A program made the position numbers and the translations under genes. The notes under the pieces are model-generated. The model ran no database searches and had not been told where the DNA came from. It worked only from the letters and a program-made list of their open reading frames with translations. Shown piece after piece: positions 7,922 to 17,064 of a stretch of 64,000 nt of DNA; positions within the stretch are counted from its first letter, which is position 1, and every line of letters starts with the position of its first letter. Origin of the DNA: Vibrio sp. Isolate34 (GTDB taxonomy: Bacteria; Pseudomonadota; Gammaproteobacteria; Enterobacterales; Vibrionaceae); assembly GCF_022397915.1 (NCBI RefSeq), contig NZ_JAKEUO010000002.1, positions 317,863-381,862 of the forward strand. The letters run 5' to 3'.

Positions 7922-9655
7922 TTACATACGCTCTAGAGTATCGATACCTAGAAGCGATAGACCTTGCTTGATTGTCTTCGCAGTTAGTGCAGCAAGCTTC
8001 AGACGGCTCTGTTTCACAGCTTCATCTTCTGCAACTAGGATAGGGCATGCTTCGTAGAAGCTAGAGAATTGACCCGCTAGTTCGAACAGGTAGCTACACA
8101 TGATGTGTGGTTGACCTTCACGAGCAACAGACTGTACCGCTTCTTCGAATTGTAGAAGTTTCGCGATAAGTGCTTTCTCTTTCTCTTCAGTGATTTTGAT
8201 TTCACCTTCAAGAGAGTCCATAGAAACGCCAGCTTTAGCGAATACAGAAGCAACACGAGTGTACGCGTACTGCATGTACGGTGCTGTGTTACCTTCGAAC
8301 GCAAGCATGTTGTCCCAATCGAACACGTAATCAGTAGTACGGTGCTTAGAAAGGTCTGCGTACTTAACCGCTGCCATTGCAACTGTGTTCGCGATCGCTT
8401 TCTTCTCGTCTTCTGCTAGTTCTGGGTTCTTAGATTCGATCAGCTGTGCTGCACGAACTTCTGCTTCATCAAGAAGATCAGCAAGACGAACCGTACCACC
8501 AGCACGAGTCTTGAATGGCTTACCGTCTTTACCTAGCATCATGCCGAACGCGTGGTGCTCAAGAGAAACAGATTCTGGGATGTAACCTGCTTTACGAACG
8601 ATAGTCCAAGCTTGCATTAGGTGCTGGTGTTGACGTGAGTCGATGAAGTAAAGAACACGGTCTGCGCCTAGTTCTTCAAAACGGTATTTAGCACAAGCAA
8701 TGTCGGTTGTTGTGTAAAGGAAGCCGCCGTCACGTTTTTGGATGATAACGCCCATTGGGTCACCATCTTTGTTTTTGTATTCGTCTAGGAATACAACTTG
8801 TGCGCCGTCATCTTCTTTAGCAAGACCTTGCTCTTTCAGGTCCGCAACGATAGTTGGCAGCATGTGGTTGTACATGCTTTCGCCCATTACGTCATCACGC
8901 GTTAGAGACACGTTTAGACGATCGTAGTTGCGTTGGTTTTGAATCATTGTTACGTCAACAAGCTTCTTCCACATCTCTGCACAGAACTCGTCGCCGCTTT
9001 GCAGTTTAACAACGTAGCCACGTGCTTTAACTGCGAACTCTTCGTCTTCGTCGTAAAGCTTTTTAGATTCACGGTAGAAGCCTTCAAGGTCAGCAAGTTC
9101 CATTGAAACTTCACCAGATTCAGCCTGAACGCGCTCAAGGTTTGCGATAAGCATACCAAATTGAGTACCCCAGTCACCGATGTGGTTAGCACGGATAACG
9201 TTGTGGCCTAGGAATTCTAGAGTACGAACAACGGCATCACCGATGATAGTTGAACGTAGGTGACCAACGTGCATTTCTTTAGCAACGTTTGGCGCAGAGT
9301 AATCCGCAACAATAGTTTGCGTTTCAGCAACTGCAACACCAAGGCGAGAGTCAGCCAATGCTGCGTCTGCTTGTTTTGCTAGGAAAGCTTCATCTAGGAA
9401 GATGTTTAGGAAACCCGGACCTGCGATTTCAACTTTAGACGCGATACCGTCTAGGTTTAGAACGTCCAATACTTTTTGAGCAAATTCTCGTGGGTTAGTG
9501 CCTAGTCGTTTAGCAACGCCCATAACGCCGTTTGCTTGGTAGTCACCAAACTGTGGTTTTGCAGATTGACGAACAGCAGCAGGAGAGCCTGCAGGTGCGC
9601 CAGCGGCTTCTAGAGCCTGAGATACTTTGTCATTAATAAGTGCTTGGATATTCAC
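7922..9655 (-). CDS. argS: Arginine--tRNA ligase
   Basis: Class I aminoacyl-tRNA synthetase that charges tRNA-Arg. The GTG at 9655 ([11 protein letters not shown]) is chosen over the TTG five codons upstream because it gives 577 residues, exactly the E. coli length, and has a GGAAA ribosome site. Visible landmarks are the N-terminal additional domain (residues 1-110), the HIGH-type motif HVGHLRST near residue 130 after the SAPNVAKEM stretch, and the all-helical anticodon-binding C-terminus with [30 protein letters not shown] nearby (family hallmark, quoted in two parts: [11 protein letters not shown] and [11 protein letters not shown]). It is divergent from yecM, as in E. coli where the two are neighbours. 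Confidence 0.97.
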   Translation of the reverse strand: MNIQALINDKVSQALEAAGAPAGSPAAVRQSAKPQFGDYQANGVMGVAKRLGTNPREFAQKVLDVLNLDGIASKVEIAGPGFLNIFLDEAFLAKQADAALADSRLGVAVAETQTIVADYSAPNVAKEMHVGHLRSTIIGDAVVRTLEFLGHNVIRANHIGDWGTQFGMLIANLERVQAESGEVSMELADLEGFYRESKKLYDEDEEFAVKARGYVVKLQSGDEFCAEMWKKLVDVTMIQNQRNYDRLNVSLTRDDVMGESMYNHMLPTIVADLKEQGLAKEDDGAQVVFLDEYKNKDGDPMGVIIQKRDGGFLYTTTDIACAKYRFEELGADRVLYFIDSRQHQHLMQAWTIVRKAGYIPESVSLEHHAFGMMLGKDGKPFKTRAGGTVRLADLLDEAEVRAAQLIESKNPELAEDEKKAIANTVAMAAVKYADLSKHRTTDYVFDWDNMLAFEGNTAPYMQYAYTRVASVFAKAGVSMDSLEGEIKITEEKEKALIAKLLQFEEAVQSVAREGQPHIMCSYLFELAGQFSSFYEACPILVAEDEAVKQSRLKLAALTAKTIKQGLSLLGIDTLERM

Positions 9656-10002
9656 ACGCGTTTCCTTCAATTCAAGGATGATAAGAGTGGCTGTTAATTC
9701 TTGGTCATTAAATTGGTTAATTATGCTTCTAGTTAACGATTTAATGCCAAAATCAGCAGCAGACTCTGTTTAAGTTCACAGAAATGGCGGTAATCATACC
9801 AATTTTGTGCGGTTTCTTATAGGTCGAATTGATAGAAAATTAACATTTCCTCAGGGGTTTTTGACAAACAACTTTTGCCAAGCCGAGTTTGAATGTTTAA
9901 GGAGTCGAATGAGCATACTTATTGAGTATATTTTGCAAAAGCAACGCTTGTTGAAGAAAGCAAAACTGATAACATGCTGCCATTAATTGGAGAACACAGA
10001 CA
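9656..10002. other. argS-yecM divergent intergenic region
   Basis: A 347-base AT-rich gap that must hold both divergent promoters. A TTGACA hexamer at 9861-9866 lacks a convincing -10 partner. I see no coding potential, hairpin or repeat in it. Confidence 0.5.
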
Positions 10003-10599
10003 ATGACGATGAGCCTCAAGCAAGCCGAACTCGAACCACAACAAATGATTGCCCGCCTTGATACGTTTATGGCGAAAATTGAGAACCTAGGAAATACACT
10101 GGGTTTGGATTTAAGCTTTGCTCAAGCGGATCATATTGCGCTTAGAATCAATGAAACTGAGCTGGCGAAATCTGCGCACCAAGCATGGTCTGAGTACGGT
10201 TCTACGATTTCAGAGGCGATGATCAACGGTCGCCCAATTGTGGTTTTGGCTTTCGATGAACCACTGCAAAGCCTTGGTTGGAAGATTGAATGCTTAGAGT
10301 TGCCATACCCAGCAGAAGGCAAGATTTACCCGAGCCAAGATTGGGAGCACGTTGAGTTCGTTATTCCTTCTCACGCACAAACGGCTGATGAGTACTTAGC
10401 GGATCTTAAAGAGACTTACCCAGAGTTCGCAGCTAAGTTCGACTCGTTAGCGGAGCAAGGTATTAAGATCAAACTTTCTAGCCCGAAAGGCGAGGGTGAA
10501 CGTCTGAATAACCCAACGGTTGCATTCAAACACCAAGGAATTTGCATCAAGTTGCACCCACACTCGTTGAAGAAGATTGTGGAGTCAGAGCAGGCTTAG
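10003..10599 (+). CDS. yecM: YecM-family VOC-superfamily protein
   Basis: A 198-residue cytoplasmic protein of the YecM family, which has the vicinal-oxygen-chelate (glyoxalase/dioxygenase) fold. The ADHIALRINE segment carries the conserved metal-ligand-like histidine, and DWEHVEFVIP and AFKHQGICIKLHPHS supply further histidines and the expected beta strands. A metal-dependent function is inferred for the family, but no reaction is established. GGAG about 10 bases before the ATG supports the start. It is divergent from argS, an arrangement shared with enterobacteria. An inverted-repeat element begins eight bases after its stop. Confidence 0.88.
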   Translation: MTMSLKQAELEPQQMIARLDTFMAKIENLGNTLGLDLSFAQADHIALRINETELAKSAHQAWSEYGSTISEAMINGRPIVVLAFDEPLQSLGWKIECLELPYPAEGKIYPSQDWEHVEFVIPSHAQTADEYLADLKETYPEFAAKFDSLAEQGIKIKLSSPKGEGERLNNPTVAFKHQGICIKLHPHSLKKIVESEQA

Positions 10600-10606
10600 C
10601 CTGAGT

Positions 10607-10800
10607 CGAGAGTTAACAGGAAAGAGATTCCTGATTTCGCTTAGGCTCATCGGAATGACGGATGTGGGTTGGGCTTGTGCCTTACAATCATTCTGTTTGA
10701 GTGGATGTGCTTCCAAGCCAGAGTTTTTGCTAGCTAGAGAACACTGTCATTCCCGATAGCGACGAAGGAGCGTAGTCGGGAATCTCTAACAGCTAACTCG
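10607..10800. repeat. Intergenic inverted-repeat element between yecM and purU
   Basis: The left arm at 10607-10659 and the right arm at 10746-10800 are imperfect reverse complements of about 54 bases. Both contain a GAGATTCC...GGAATGAC core that reads in opposite directions, flanking about 86 unique bases without an ORF of note. The size and shape resemble a non-autonomous palindromic element. I recall similar GGAATGAC-type intergenic repeats in vibrios, but could not search. Confidence 0.7.
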
Positions 10801-10812
10801 ATAATCAGATAC

Positions 10813-10852
10813 AAAAAAACGCGTAATAGGGCATACCTATTGCGCGTTTTTT
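10813..10852. terminator. Bidirectional terminator between yecM and purU
   Basis: A 12-bp stem (ACGCGTAATAGG with CCTATTGCGCGT, one G-T pair) and 5-base loop, flanked by an A7 tract and a T6 tract, so it can serve both converging genes. Confidence 0.88.
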
Positions 10853-10890
10853 ATTGAGTTTTAACTGGAAGTCGACCTTAAATAAGCGAC

Positions 10891-11730
10891 TTACAGAATC
10901 ACAGTCTTGTTGCCGTAAACAAACACGTGATCGTTGATCACCTTGTTTAGCGCCTTACTCAATACGTTCTTCTCTACATCACGACCCGCTTGCGCCATGT
11001 CTTTCGCGCTGAAGTTGTGATCCACTGGAATAACGTCTTGCTTAATGATTGGACCTTCATCTAGATCGTTAGTCACGAAGTGTGCCGTTGCACCAATGAT
11101 CTTTACACCGCGTTCATACGCTTGTTGGTATGGCTTTGCGCCAATAAATGCTGGCAAGAAGCTGTGGTGGATATTGATGATCTTGTGGTTGTACTTTTCA
11201 ACAAACCCCGGAGTCAGCACTCGCATGTACTTAGCCAAAACAAGGTAATCAGCCTCATATTGGTCAATCACTTCCAGCATTTTCTGCTCATGCTCTTCAC
11301 GGTTTAGACCTTCGTGTGAAACATGGTGGTAAGGAATATCAAAACGCTCGGTCAGGCTTTGTAGAATGTCATAGTTGCCAACCACTGCTGCGATTTCCAC
11401 GTCTAAACTGCCATCGAAATTCTTCATTAGAATGTCGCCAAGGCAGTGCGCTTCTTTGGTTACAAGAATCACAACACGTTTGCGAGAAGAGCTCATTAGC
11501 TTGCGTTTTGCGTTCTCTGGCAGCGCTTGGTCTAAATCGGCTAGCAAGGTTTCGTCATTGAAGTAACCCTCAAGCTCGGTGCGCATAAAGAAGTGGCCGC
11601 TGGTGTTATCTACGAACTCATTGTTGTGCACAATATTGAGTTGGTGTTTGTAACAAATGTTGGTGATCTTCGAGATGAGGCCTGGGGCATCAGTACAATG
11701 TGTTAGTAAAGTTTTTCTTTCCATTTGCAT
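10891..11730 (-). CDS. purU: Formyltetrahydrofolate deformylase
   Basis: PurU hydrolyses 10-formyl-THF to THF and formate, balancing one-carbon pools and feeding formate to PurT. The 279 residues match the E. coli length (280). An N-terminal ACT domain (about 1-85, including YKHQLNIVHNNEFVD) is followed by the formyltransferase-like domain with the VILVTKEAHCLGD segment and the catalytic IINIHHSFLPAFIGA and TAHFVTNDLDEGPI motifs. GGAAG lies 6 bases before the ATG. Monocistronic, converging on yecM through a shared terminator. Confidence 0.97.
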   Translation of the reverse strand: MQMERKTLLTHCTDAPGLISKITNICYKHQLNIVHNNEFVDNTSGHFFMRTELEGYFNDETLLADLDQALPENAKRKLMSSSRKRVVILVTKEAHCLGDILMKNFDGSLDVEIAAVVGNYDILQSLTERFDIPYHHVSHEGLNREEHEQKMLEVIDQYEADYLVLAKYMRVLTPGFVEKYNHKIINIHHSFLPAFIGAKPYQQAYERGVKIIGATAHFVTNDLDEGPIIKQDVIPVDHNFSAKDMAQAGRDVEKNVLSKALNKVINDHVFVYGNKTVIL

Positions 11731-12024
11731 CTTACTTCCATGAAATGTTGCACTTATTATATGAAATCGGGATTCTTCAAATTTAATGCAGGCCGTCGAA
11801 CGGTGAACTGAGCCGCAATATCACCGTTATAATTAATCTATTATCAAGTTGGTTTCAACAAATTCTGCTGCTCATTTATCGCTTTGATAAATTGTTTGAT
11901 GTGGAAATATCAGTTTTTAGATAGGAAAACAGGCAGAAGCTTCATTTTTAAAGTTTTGACCGTAGTACGCATTTGAACTTCAACCGAGGCATTTACGCCT
12001 TGGCCAAAAATAGAGGTGATACTT
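11731..12024. other. Intergenic region upstream of purU and the small gene at 12025
   Basis: About 294 bases with no credible ORF. A 7-bp hairpin (CCGAGGC / GCCTTGG with a 6-base loop) at 11983-12002 lies about 10 bases before the ribosome site of the small downstream gene and could affect its translation. Confidence 0.4.
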
Positions 12025-12225
12025 ATGGATAAAGAGTTACTAGCAAAAAAACTGTACTGCAAGCGAGTGAATTCATTGGCGGGTGGGACGGAGTTAGATG
12101 GTAATGTTTTAGATGAAATGTGGGAAAGTAAAACCTCACCAACCGATGCTGCGAAAGCCATGCAGCCTTGCGAGAACCAATTTGAAGGCGCCCCTTGGTT
12201 GTCGCGTTACCTCAGTCGAAAATAA
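12025..12225 (+). CDS. Small protein of unknown function
   Basis: A 66-residue soluble protein that I do not recognise. The start at ATG 12025 (MDKELLAKKLYCKRVN) is preferred over an upstream in-frame codon because GAGGTG lies 7 bases before it. It is mixed-charge with two cysteines (KKLYCKRV and MQPCENQ) and ends in a WLSRYLSRK segment. There is no signal peptide and no membrane segment. It is read in the same direction as yoaA, 154 bases upstream of it, with an imperfect hairpin (12297-12327) between, so probably a separate unit. The good ribosome site is the main reason to call it real. Confidence 0.6.
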   Translation: MDKELLAKKLYCKRVNSLAGGTELDGNVLDEMWESKTSPTDAAKAMQPCENQFEGAPWLSRYLSRK

Positions 12226-12379
12226 AACCCTTTCTTTGATTTTTGTTCCTTTCGCTTTTCAGGACGCTTAGACCAAATCAAACTAAACCAAACACCTCCG
12301 GTGCGAAGTCATTCTTGATTCGCGCCGGCTCACTAAACCTGCCATAATTCGCCTTCTCTTTTTCTAAACTTCGTACTCT

Positions 12380-14308
12380 ATGATATCTAAAACGTTTTCT
12401 GCTGATGGCGCTCTGGGCAAAGCAATCCCTGGGTTTCAACCAAGACAAGCTCAGTTAGACATGGCTGAAGCGGTTTCACAAGCGATTGAAAAACAAAGCC
12501 AATTGGTTGTTGAAGCGGGCACAGGTACCGGTAAGACGTTTGCTTACTTAGTGCCTGCGCTGCTTAGTGGCAAGAAAACCATCATTAGTACGGGGTCTAA
12601 AAACCTTCAAGAACAGCTGTTTCATCGCGATTTACCATTAATGGTCGATGCGCTTGGCTTTTATGGTCAAGTAGCGTTACTCAAAGGTCGTTCAAACTAT
12701 TTGTGTTTGGATAGGTTGAGCCGTCAAATGATCGAGAGTCATGGCACTCACACTGATCCTACATTGTTAGCGCAACTGGTGAAAGTTCGTAGTTGGTCGT
12801 CTGCGACACAAACGGGTGATTTAGGTGATTGTGATGATATTGCAGAAGACAGCCCAATTATTCCTACGATAACTTCTACCAACGACAACTGCTTAGGTAA
12901 AGAGTGTCCAAGCTATACCGATTGCTTTGTGCTTAAAGCGCGTAAGAAAGCGATGGATTCCGATGTGGTCGTCGTAAACCACCACCTGTTCCTAGCCGAT
13001 TTAGCGATAAAGGAAACCGGATTCGGTGAGCTAATCCCAGAAGCCGACGTGTTTATCTTCGATGAGGCGCATCAGCTTCCCGATATTGCTAGCCAATACT
13101 TTGGCCAGTCTGTGTCGAGCCGACAGATCAATGAGCTCGCTAAAGACATAGAAATTGCCTACCGAACTGAAGCAAAAGATATGCGTCAGTTACAAAAGGT
13201 AGGTGACAGGCTCGTTCAGTCTGCCGCCGATCTACGTATTGTATTGGGTGACACTGGCTTTCGTGGTAACTGGCGTGAGGCCTTAAAATCTGAGTCGATT
13301 GCACGAGAACTTGTTCGTCTACAAGATGCGTTGCAATTGGCCGTCGATGTATTGAAGCTAGCGTTGGGTCGAAGCCAACTGTTAGACACCGCTTTCGAAC
13401 GTGCAAACATGATTAAGTCACGCATTGAACGTGTGTGCGATGTGTCGATTACGGGATACTCCTATTGGTATGACACAACACCAAGGCAATTTGCATTGCA
13501 CATCACACCACTGTCGGTTGCGGATAAATTCCACGAGCAAATCGAGCTTAAACCGGGCGCTTGGGTATTCACCTCAGCAACCTTGGCGGTGTCAGATGAT
13601 TTCGACCACTTCACCTCTCGACTTGGCTTAAAGCCGTCGGCTCAGTTTTCACTGCCGAGCCCATTTGATTATCCGAATCAGGCACGTTTATGTGTGCCTC
13701 GTTATCTTCCAGAGCCCAATAGCCCTGGCTTAGCTGATAAGCTGGTTCGTATGCTGACACCTGTAATTGAGCAAAACCAAGGCCGCTGTTTCTTCTTGTG
13801 TACTTCACACAGCATGATGAAAGAGTTGGGCGAGCGATTCCGAGAAACCCTCACGGTTCCCGTTCTATTGCAAGGTGAGACAAGTAAGCAAAAAACCTTA
13901 GCCGAGTTCATGGAATTGGGTAACGCATTGCTTGTGGCGACAGGCGCTTTCTGGGAAGGGATAGATGTTAGGGGCGATGCATTAAGCTGTGTTATCATCG
14001 ATAAATTGCCCTTTACGGCCCCTGATGACCCTTTACTTAAGGCTCGAATCGAGGACTGTAAGTTAAAAGGGGGTGATCCTTTTGCACAAGTACAGTTGCC
14101 AGACGCTGTGATTACCTTGAAACAAGGTGTCGGCCGATTGATACGTGACAAGCGCGATAATGGCGCTTTGATTATTTGCGATAACCGATTGGTGACTCGC
14201 GATTACGGTGGCATATTTTTGGCGAGTTTACCGCCTATTCCTCGTACACGTGACTTAGGGGTCATTAAAGAATTCTTAGCTAAAGACCATTCAACCGCTG
14301 CTGAGTAA
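12380..14308 (+). CDS. yoaA: ATP-dependent DNA helicase YoaA (DinG/XPD family)
   Basis: A 642-residue superfamily 2 iron-sulfur helicase, co-linear with E. coli YoaA (636). Visible motifs are Walker A EAGTGTGKT near residue 43, the four cluster cysteines (YLCLDRL, then CLGKECPSYTDC), the DEAH box FIFDEAHQLPD, the motif III-like VFTSATL and the C-terminal helicase motif VITLKQGVGRLIR. YoaA acts in repair of replication-blocking damage with the polymerase accessory subunit HolC in E. coli. The start MISKTFSADGALGKAIPGF aligns with the family N-terminus. tsaB follows 59 bases after its stop, as in enterobacteria. Confidence 0.95.
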   Translation: MISKTFSADGALGKAIPGFQPRQAQLDMAEAVSQAIEKQSQLVVEAGTGTGKTFAYLVPALLSGKKTIISTGSKNLQEQLFHRDLPLMVDALGFYGQVALLKGRSNYLCLDRLSRQMIESHGTHTDPTLLAQLVKVRSWSSATQTGDLGDCDDIAEDSPIIPTITSTNDNCLGKECPSYTDCFVLKARKKAMDSDVVVVNHHLFLADLAIKETGFGELIPEADVFIFDEAHQLPDIASQYFGQSVSSRQINELAKDIEIAYRTEAKDMRQLQKVGDRLVQSAADLRIVLGDTGFRGNWREALKSESIARELVRLQDALQLAVDVLKLALGRSQLLDTAFERANMIKSRIERVCDVSITGYSYWYDTTPRQFALHITPLSVADKFHEQIELKPGAWVFTSATLAVSDDFDHFTSRLGLKPSAQFSLPSPFDYPNQARLCVPRYLPEPNSPGLADKLVRMLTPVIEQNQGRCFFLCTSHSMMKELGERFRETLTVPVLLQGETSKQKTLAEFMELGNALLVATGAFWEGIDVRGDALSCVIIDKLPFTAPDDPLLKARIEDCKLKGGDPFAQVQLPDAVITLKQGVGRLIRDKRDNGALIICDNRLVTRDYGGIFLASLPPIPRTRDLGVIKEFLAKDHSTAAE

Positions 14309-14367
14309 TTGGCATTGTTGAGTTTAGCCATTATTTTTAGATTAGATAACGAATATTTGAGACACAA

Positions 14368-15069
14368 ATGAGCGCGAAAATTCTTGCAGTAGATACCGCA
14401 ACTGAAAACTGTTCAGTTGCATTAGTAATGGGTGACCAGGTGTTCGCACGTAGCGAAGAGGCTCCTCGAGACCATACGAAAAAAATTCTACCTATGGTTG
14501 ATGAAGTACTGAAAGAAGCGAATGTCGCTTTAACCGATATCGATGCTATCGCGTTTGGCCAAGGCCCAGGCAGTTTCACAGGTGTGCGTATTGGTATTGG
14601 TATTGCTCAGGGCTTGGCTTTTGGTGCGGATTTACCAATGATTGGTATCTCTACACTGGCAGCGATGGCGCAAGGCAGCTACCGTAAATTTGGTGAAACT
14701 CATGTAGCAACAGCGATTGATGCGCGTATGAGTGAAGTGTACTGGGCTCGTTACAGCCGTGAACAAGACGGTCGTTGGACTGCGGTTGATGCTGAGTGTG
14801 TTACACCACCAAGCGAATTGGCTGCGCAGCTTGAAGCGGACTCTGAAACATGGGCTAAAGTCGGCACAGGTTGGGAAGCGTATGCAGAACATATGGATAC
14901 GCTAGCGATCGACACCAAAGCGTGTGAAGTTCTGTTCCCAGAAGCTCAAGATATGGCGTTCCTTGCTCAATTTGCTTACGCAGAAGGCAAAGCGGTTGCC
15001 GCTGAAGAGTCTGAGCCAGTTTATCTTCGTGATAAAGTGACTTGGAAGAAACTGCCAGGTCGCGAATAA
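14368..15069 (+). CDS. tsaB: tRNA t6A biosynthesis protein TsaB
   Basis: TsaB (YeaZ) is the scaffold of the TsaBDE complex that makes N6-threonylcarbamoyladenosine at position 37 of ANN-decoding tRNAs. The 233 residues show the ASKHA-fold N-terminus ([16 protein letters not shown]), the helix-strand [20 protein letters not shown] motif and a C-terminal [15 protein letters not shown] tail typical of the family. It follows yoaA with a 59-base gap and precedes a small unknown gene and an slp-type lipoprotein, a gene order shared with enterobacteria apart from the small gene. Confidence 0.96.
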   Translation: MSAKILAVDTATENCSVALVMGDQVFARSEEAPRDHTKKILPMVDEVLKEANVALTDIDAIAFGQGPGSFTGVRIGIGIAQGLAFGADLPMIGISTLAAMAQGSYRKFGETHVATAIDARMSEVYWARYSREQDGRWTAVDAECVTPPSELAAQLEADSETWAKVGTGWEAYAEHMDTLAIDTKACEVLFPEAQDMAFLAQFAYAEGKAVAAEESEPVYLRDKVTWKKLPGRE

Positions 15070-15141
15070 TTTTTACAAGGTTCTGATGCAAATTAGATCT
15101 AAATGCGTATTATTTAGATTTGAGGGGGCAGATATTTAGTC

Positions 15142-15447
15142 ATGGTATCAATTAACAACTTACCTCCTTCTTCGATAGGCAGCACGTCTAAGCCAAATCG
15201 AGTTAAAAAGAAGGAGCAGGCAAAAAAATCTGATGCTAGCACTGCGGTTGGACAACCAACTAAGGTGGCTAATGCTGTTTCCCACTCTATTCGTCAAGTC
15301 AAAGAGTCTGAGCTACACAAGGCTCAAATCCAGTATGATCTTCCAGAAGGCCGAGGACGTAAGGCTATGGAAGAGTATATGGATGTAATGAATCAGGCGA
15401 AGAAAGAAGAACTTGCAAAGCTTATCGGTGTCGATATCTACATCTAG
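15142..15447 (+). CDS. Small charged protein of unknown function
   Basis: A 101-residue protein that I cannot assign. The N-terminal half is low-complexity and lysine/serine-rich (about residues 10-45), the C-terminal half is predicted helical (ESELHKAQIQYDLPEGRG, then KAMEEYMDVMNQAKKEELAK) and ends in LIGVDIYI. No signal peptide or membrane helix is visible. GAGGGGGC about 14 bases upstream of the ATG is a plausible ribosome site. It lies between tsaB and the slp-like lipoprotein gene, all co-oriented with short gaps, so it may belong to that unit. Real by context and codon pattern; function open. Confidence 0.72.
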   Translation: MVSINNLPPSSIGSTSKPNRVKKKEQAKKSDASTAVGQPTKVANAVSHSIRQVKESELHKAQIQYDLPEGRGRKAMEEYMDVMNQAKKEELAKLIGVDIYI

Positions 15448-15482
15448 AGCTTGTTATTAATGCCTGTTTAAGGACCAGAACC

Positions 15483-16043
15483 ATGCCTAATTACTTATCT
15501 AAAATACGCTTAATTGCCCTTTCTATTGGTATCTTGGTGCTTGCAGGGTGTTCATCACTACCTAGTGAACTCGAAGCAAAATCAGAGCCTGTTATCAGCG
15601 ACTACCAGCAATGGGTCGACCAACTGCCGGATGCGAAAAGTGTTCGGTTAGGCGGCGTGATTTCTAAAGTGACCAACTTGAAAGATAAGACTCGAATCGA
15701 AGTCGCTAATATGCCGATTTCTAGTAACGGTAAGCCAGATCTAGACGCTGAGCCAAGCGGACGTTTTGTCGGTTATATTGAAGGTTACGTTGAGCCTCTA
15801 AGCTTTGCAGAAGGTCGCCTGATTACTTTGGTTGGTCAATCAAGCGGAAGTGAAGATGGAAAAATAGGGGAATACCCTTACACTTTTCCTGTGATGCAAG
15901 TGGACAATCAACGACTGTGGAACATTACGGAGCGCGTTGTTGTTAACGATTTCGCCCCAACCTACTACTCGTGCAGAAGTCTACATTGCCGCAGCTTCCA
16001 AACGATGCCAAGACAAGGTCGAGTGATACAGGACGTAGAGTAG
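15483..16043 (+). CDS. Slp/YeaY-family outer membrane lipoprotein
   Basis: A 186-residue lipoprotein. The signal peptide ends in the lipobox LAGC (Cys near residue 23) followed by SS, which favours outer-membrane sorting. The mature part matches the Slp family: a short N-terminal helix with ISDYQQWVDQLPDAKSVRLGG, then a beta-rich domain with GRFVGYIEGYVEPLSFAEGR. Slp proteins are induced by starvation or stationary phase in E. coli; their molecular role is not settled. AAGGA lies 8 bases before the ATG. Synteny (yoaA, tsaB, slp-type gene, fadD) supports orthology to E. coli yeaY. Confidence 0.88.
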   Translation: MPNYLSKIRLIALSIGILVLAGCSSLPSELEAKSEPVISDYQQWVDQLPDAKSVRLGGVISKVTNLKDKTRIEVANMPISSNGKPDLDAEPSGRFVGYIEGYVEPLSFAEGRLITLVGQSSGSEDGKIGEYPYTFPVMQVDNQRLWNITERVVVNDFAPTYYSCRSLHCRSFQTMPRQGRVIQDVE

Positions 16044-16106
16044 CTCACTTTGCTGGCTCTTGATTACTAGAGGTTGATTACGCAACCAGATGGAATTAGA
16101 TGCTTG

Positions 16107-16958
16107 ATGATTGAAAAGTCATACTCCCTTGCGAGCGGGAAGCTTGCAACACAGCAGATAGGTAACCCAGAAACGACCGCTACGACGGTCGTTTTTATTC
16201 ATGGGTGGTTAGATAACTCCGCGAGTTTCTCTTCTGTTCTCTCTAATCTCGAAACACTTTCACCCAACTCTCACTTGGTTGCGATTGATCTCTTTGGTCA
16301 TGGCTTTTCGTCGCATAAGTCGGGCAGTTACTACCCGTTTCACGACTATATTGATGATTTGCACCAGTTGGTGACTAAATTATCGGCAAACAGACTGGTG
16401 CTGGTAGGACATTCACTTGGTGCATTGATCGCAAGTTGCTATAGTGCCGCCTTTCCTGAAAAGGTGTCAGGATTAATTCAAATTGAAGGTCACGGACCTC
16501 TTTCAGAAGCTCCCCAAGAAACGGTTTCTCGCTTGAGAGATGGGGTACTCAGTCGTCTTCGACAGCGAAGAAAGCCTTCACGTCCTCTGGCAAGCCTTGA
16601 GGATGCTATTAAGCTGAGAGCTCACGCCAATCAAATCAATGCTGGATTAATTGCTCCGATTGTCGAGCGAGGAATTGTCGAGTTAGATAACTTTTGGCAA
16701 TGGCGATGCGACCCTAACCTCAAATGTGACTCGTTATATCGAATGTCACAGGTGCACGCTGAAGCGATTATGGCGGCTATTGAATGCCCTCAATTAATAG
16801 TTTTAGGAAATGATGGATTCCGACATTTGCAGCATAATCGCTACAAATCAGCCCATAGTCCTCTAAATATAGAGACTGTTCCTGGCGGACATCATTGCCA
16901 TTTAGAGAGTCCAGAGTTAGTTTCTGAGCTAATTCTTGGTGTAGTTAACAAAATTTAA
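16107..16958 (+). CDS. Alpha/beta hydrolase
   Basis: A 283-residue alpha/beta-hydrolase-fold enzyme with the oxyanion-hole motif FIHGWLDN near residue 33, the nucleophile elbow GHSLGA, a DLFGHGFS loop and a late catalytic histidine in the GGHHCHLES segment. The acid is probably the Asp in VLGNDGF or a nearby residue. The substrate is unknown. An in-frame TTG start at 16074 would add 11 residues; neither start has a strong ribosome site, and the ATG is preferred because the hydrolase core begins soon after it. It sits between the slp-like gene and fadD; a metabolic link to fatty acids is possible but not shown. Confidence 0.85.
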   Translation: MIEKSYSLASGKLATQQIGNPETTATTVVFIHGWLDNSASFSSVLSNLETLSPNSHLVAIDLFGHGFSSHKSGSYYPFHDYIDDLHQLVTKLSANRLVLVGHSLGALIASCYSAAFPEKVSGLIQIEGHGPLSEAPQETVSRLRDGVLSRLRQRRKPSRPLASLEDAIKLRAHANQINAGLIAPIVERGIVELDNFWQWRCDPNLKCDSLYRMSQVHAEAIMAAIECPQLIVLGNDGFRHLQHNRYKSAHSPLNIETVPGGHHCHLESPELVSELILGVVNKI

Positions 16959-17064
16959 ACAAGTGTTTGAGCCTTTTAGTGCTCATGCACTAAAGCTGTG
17001 CTGTAATACCGCAATGATAAAAAGCGGCGAAACAGTCGTCAGCTGATAAACGAGGAGTAACATA

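Noticed and set aside
10577..10759. 60-codon frame after yecM
   Set aside because: It overlaps the yecM end and reads through the inverted-repeat element; no family features.
16975..16994. Terminator of the alpha/beta hydrolase gene
   Set aside because: Only a 7-bp stem without a T-run; too weak to call.
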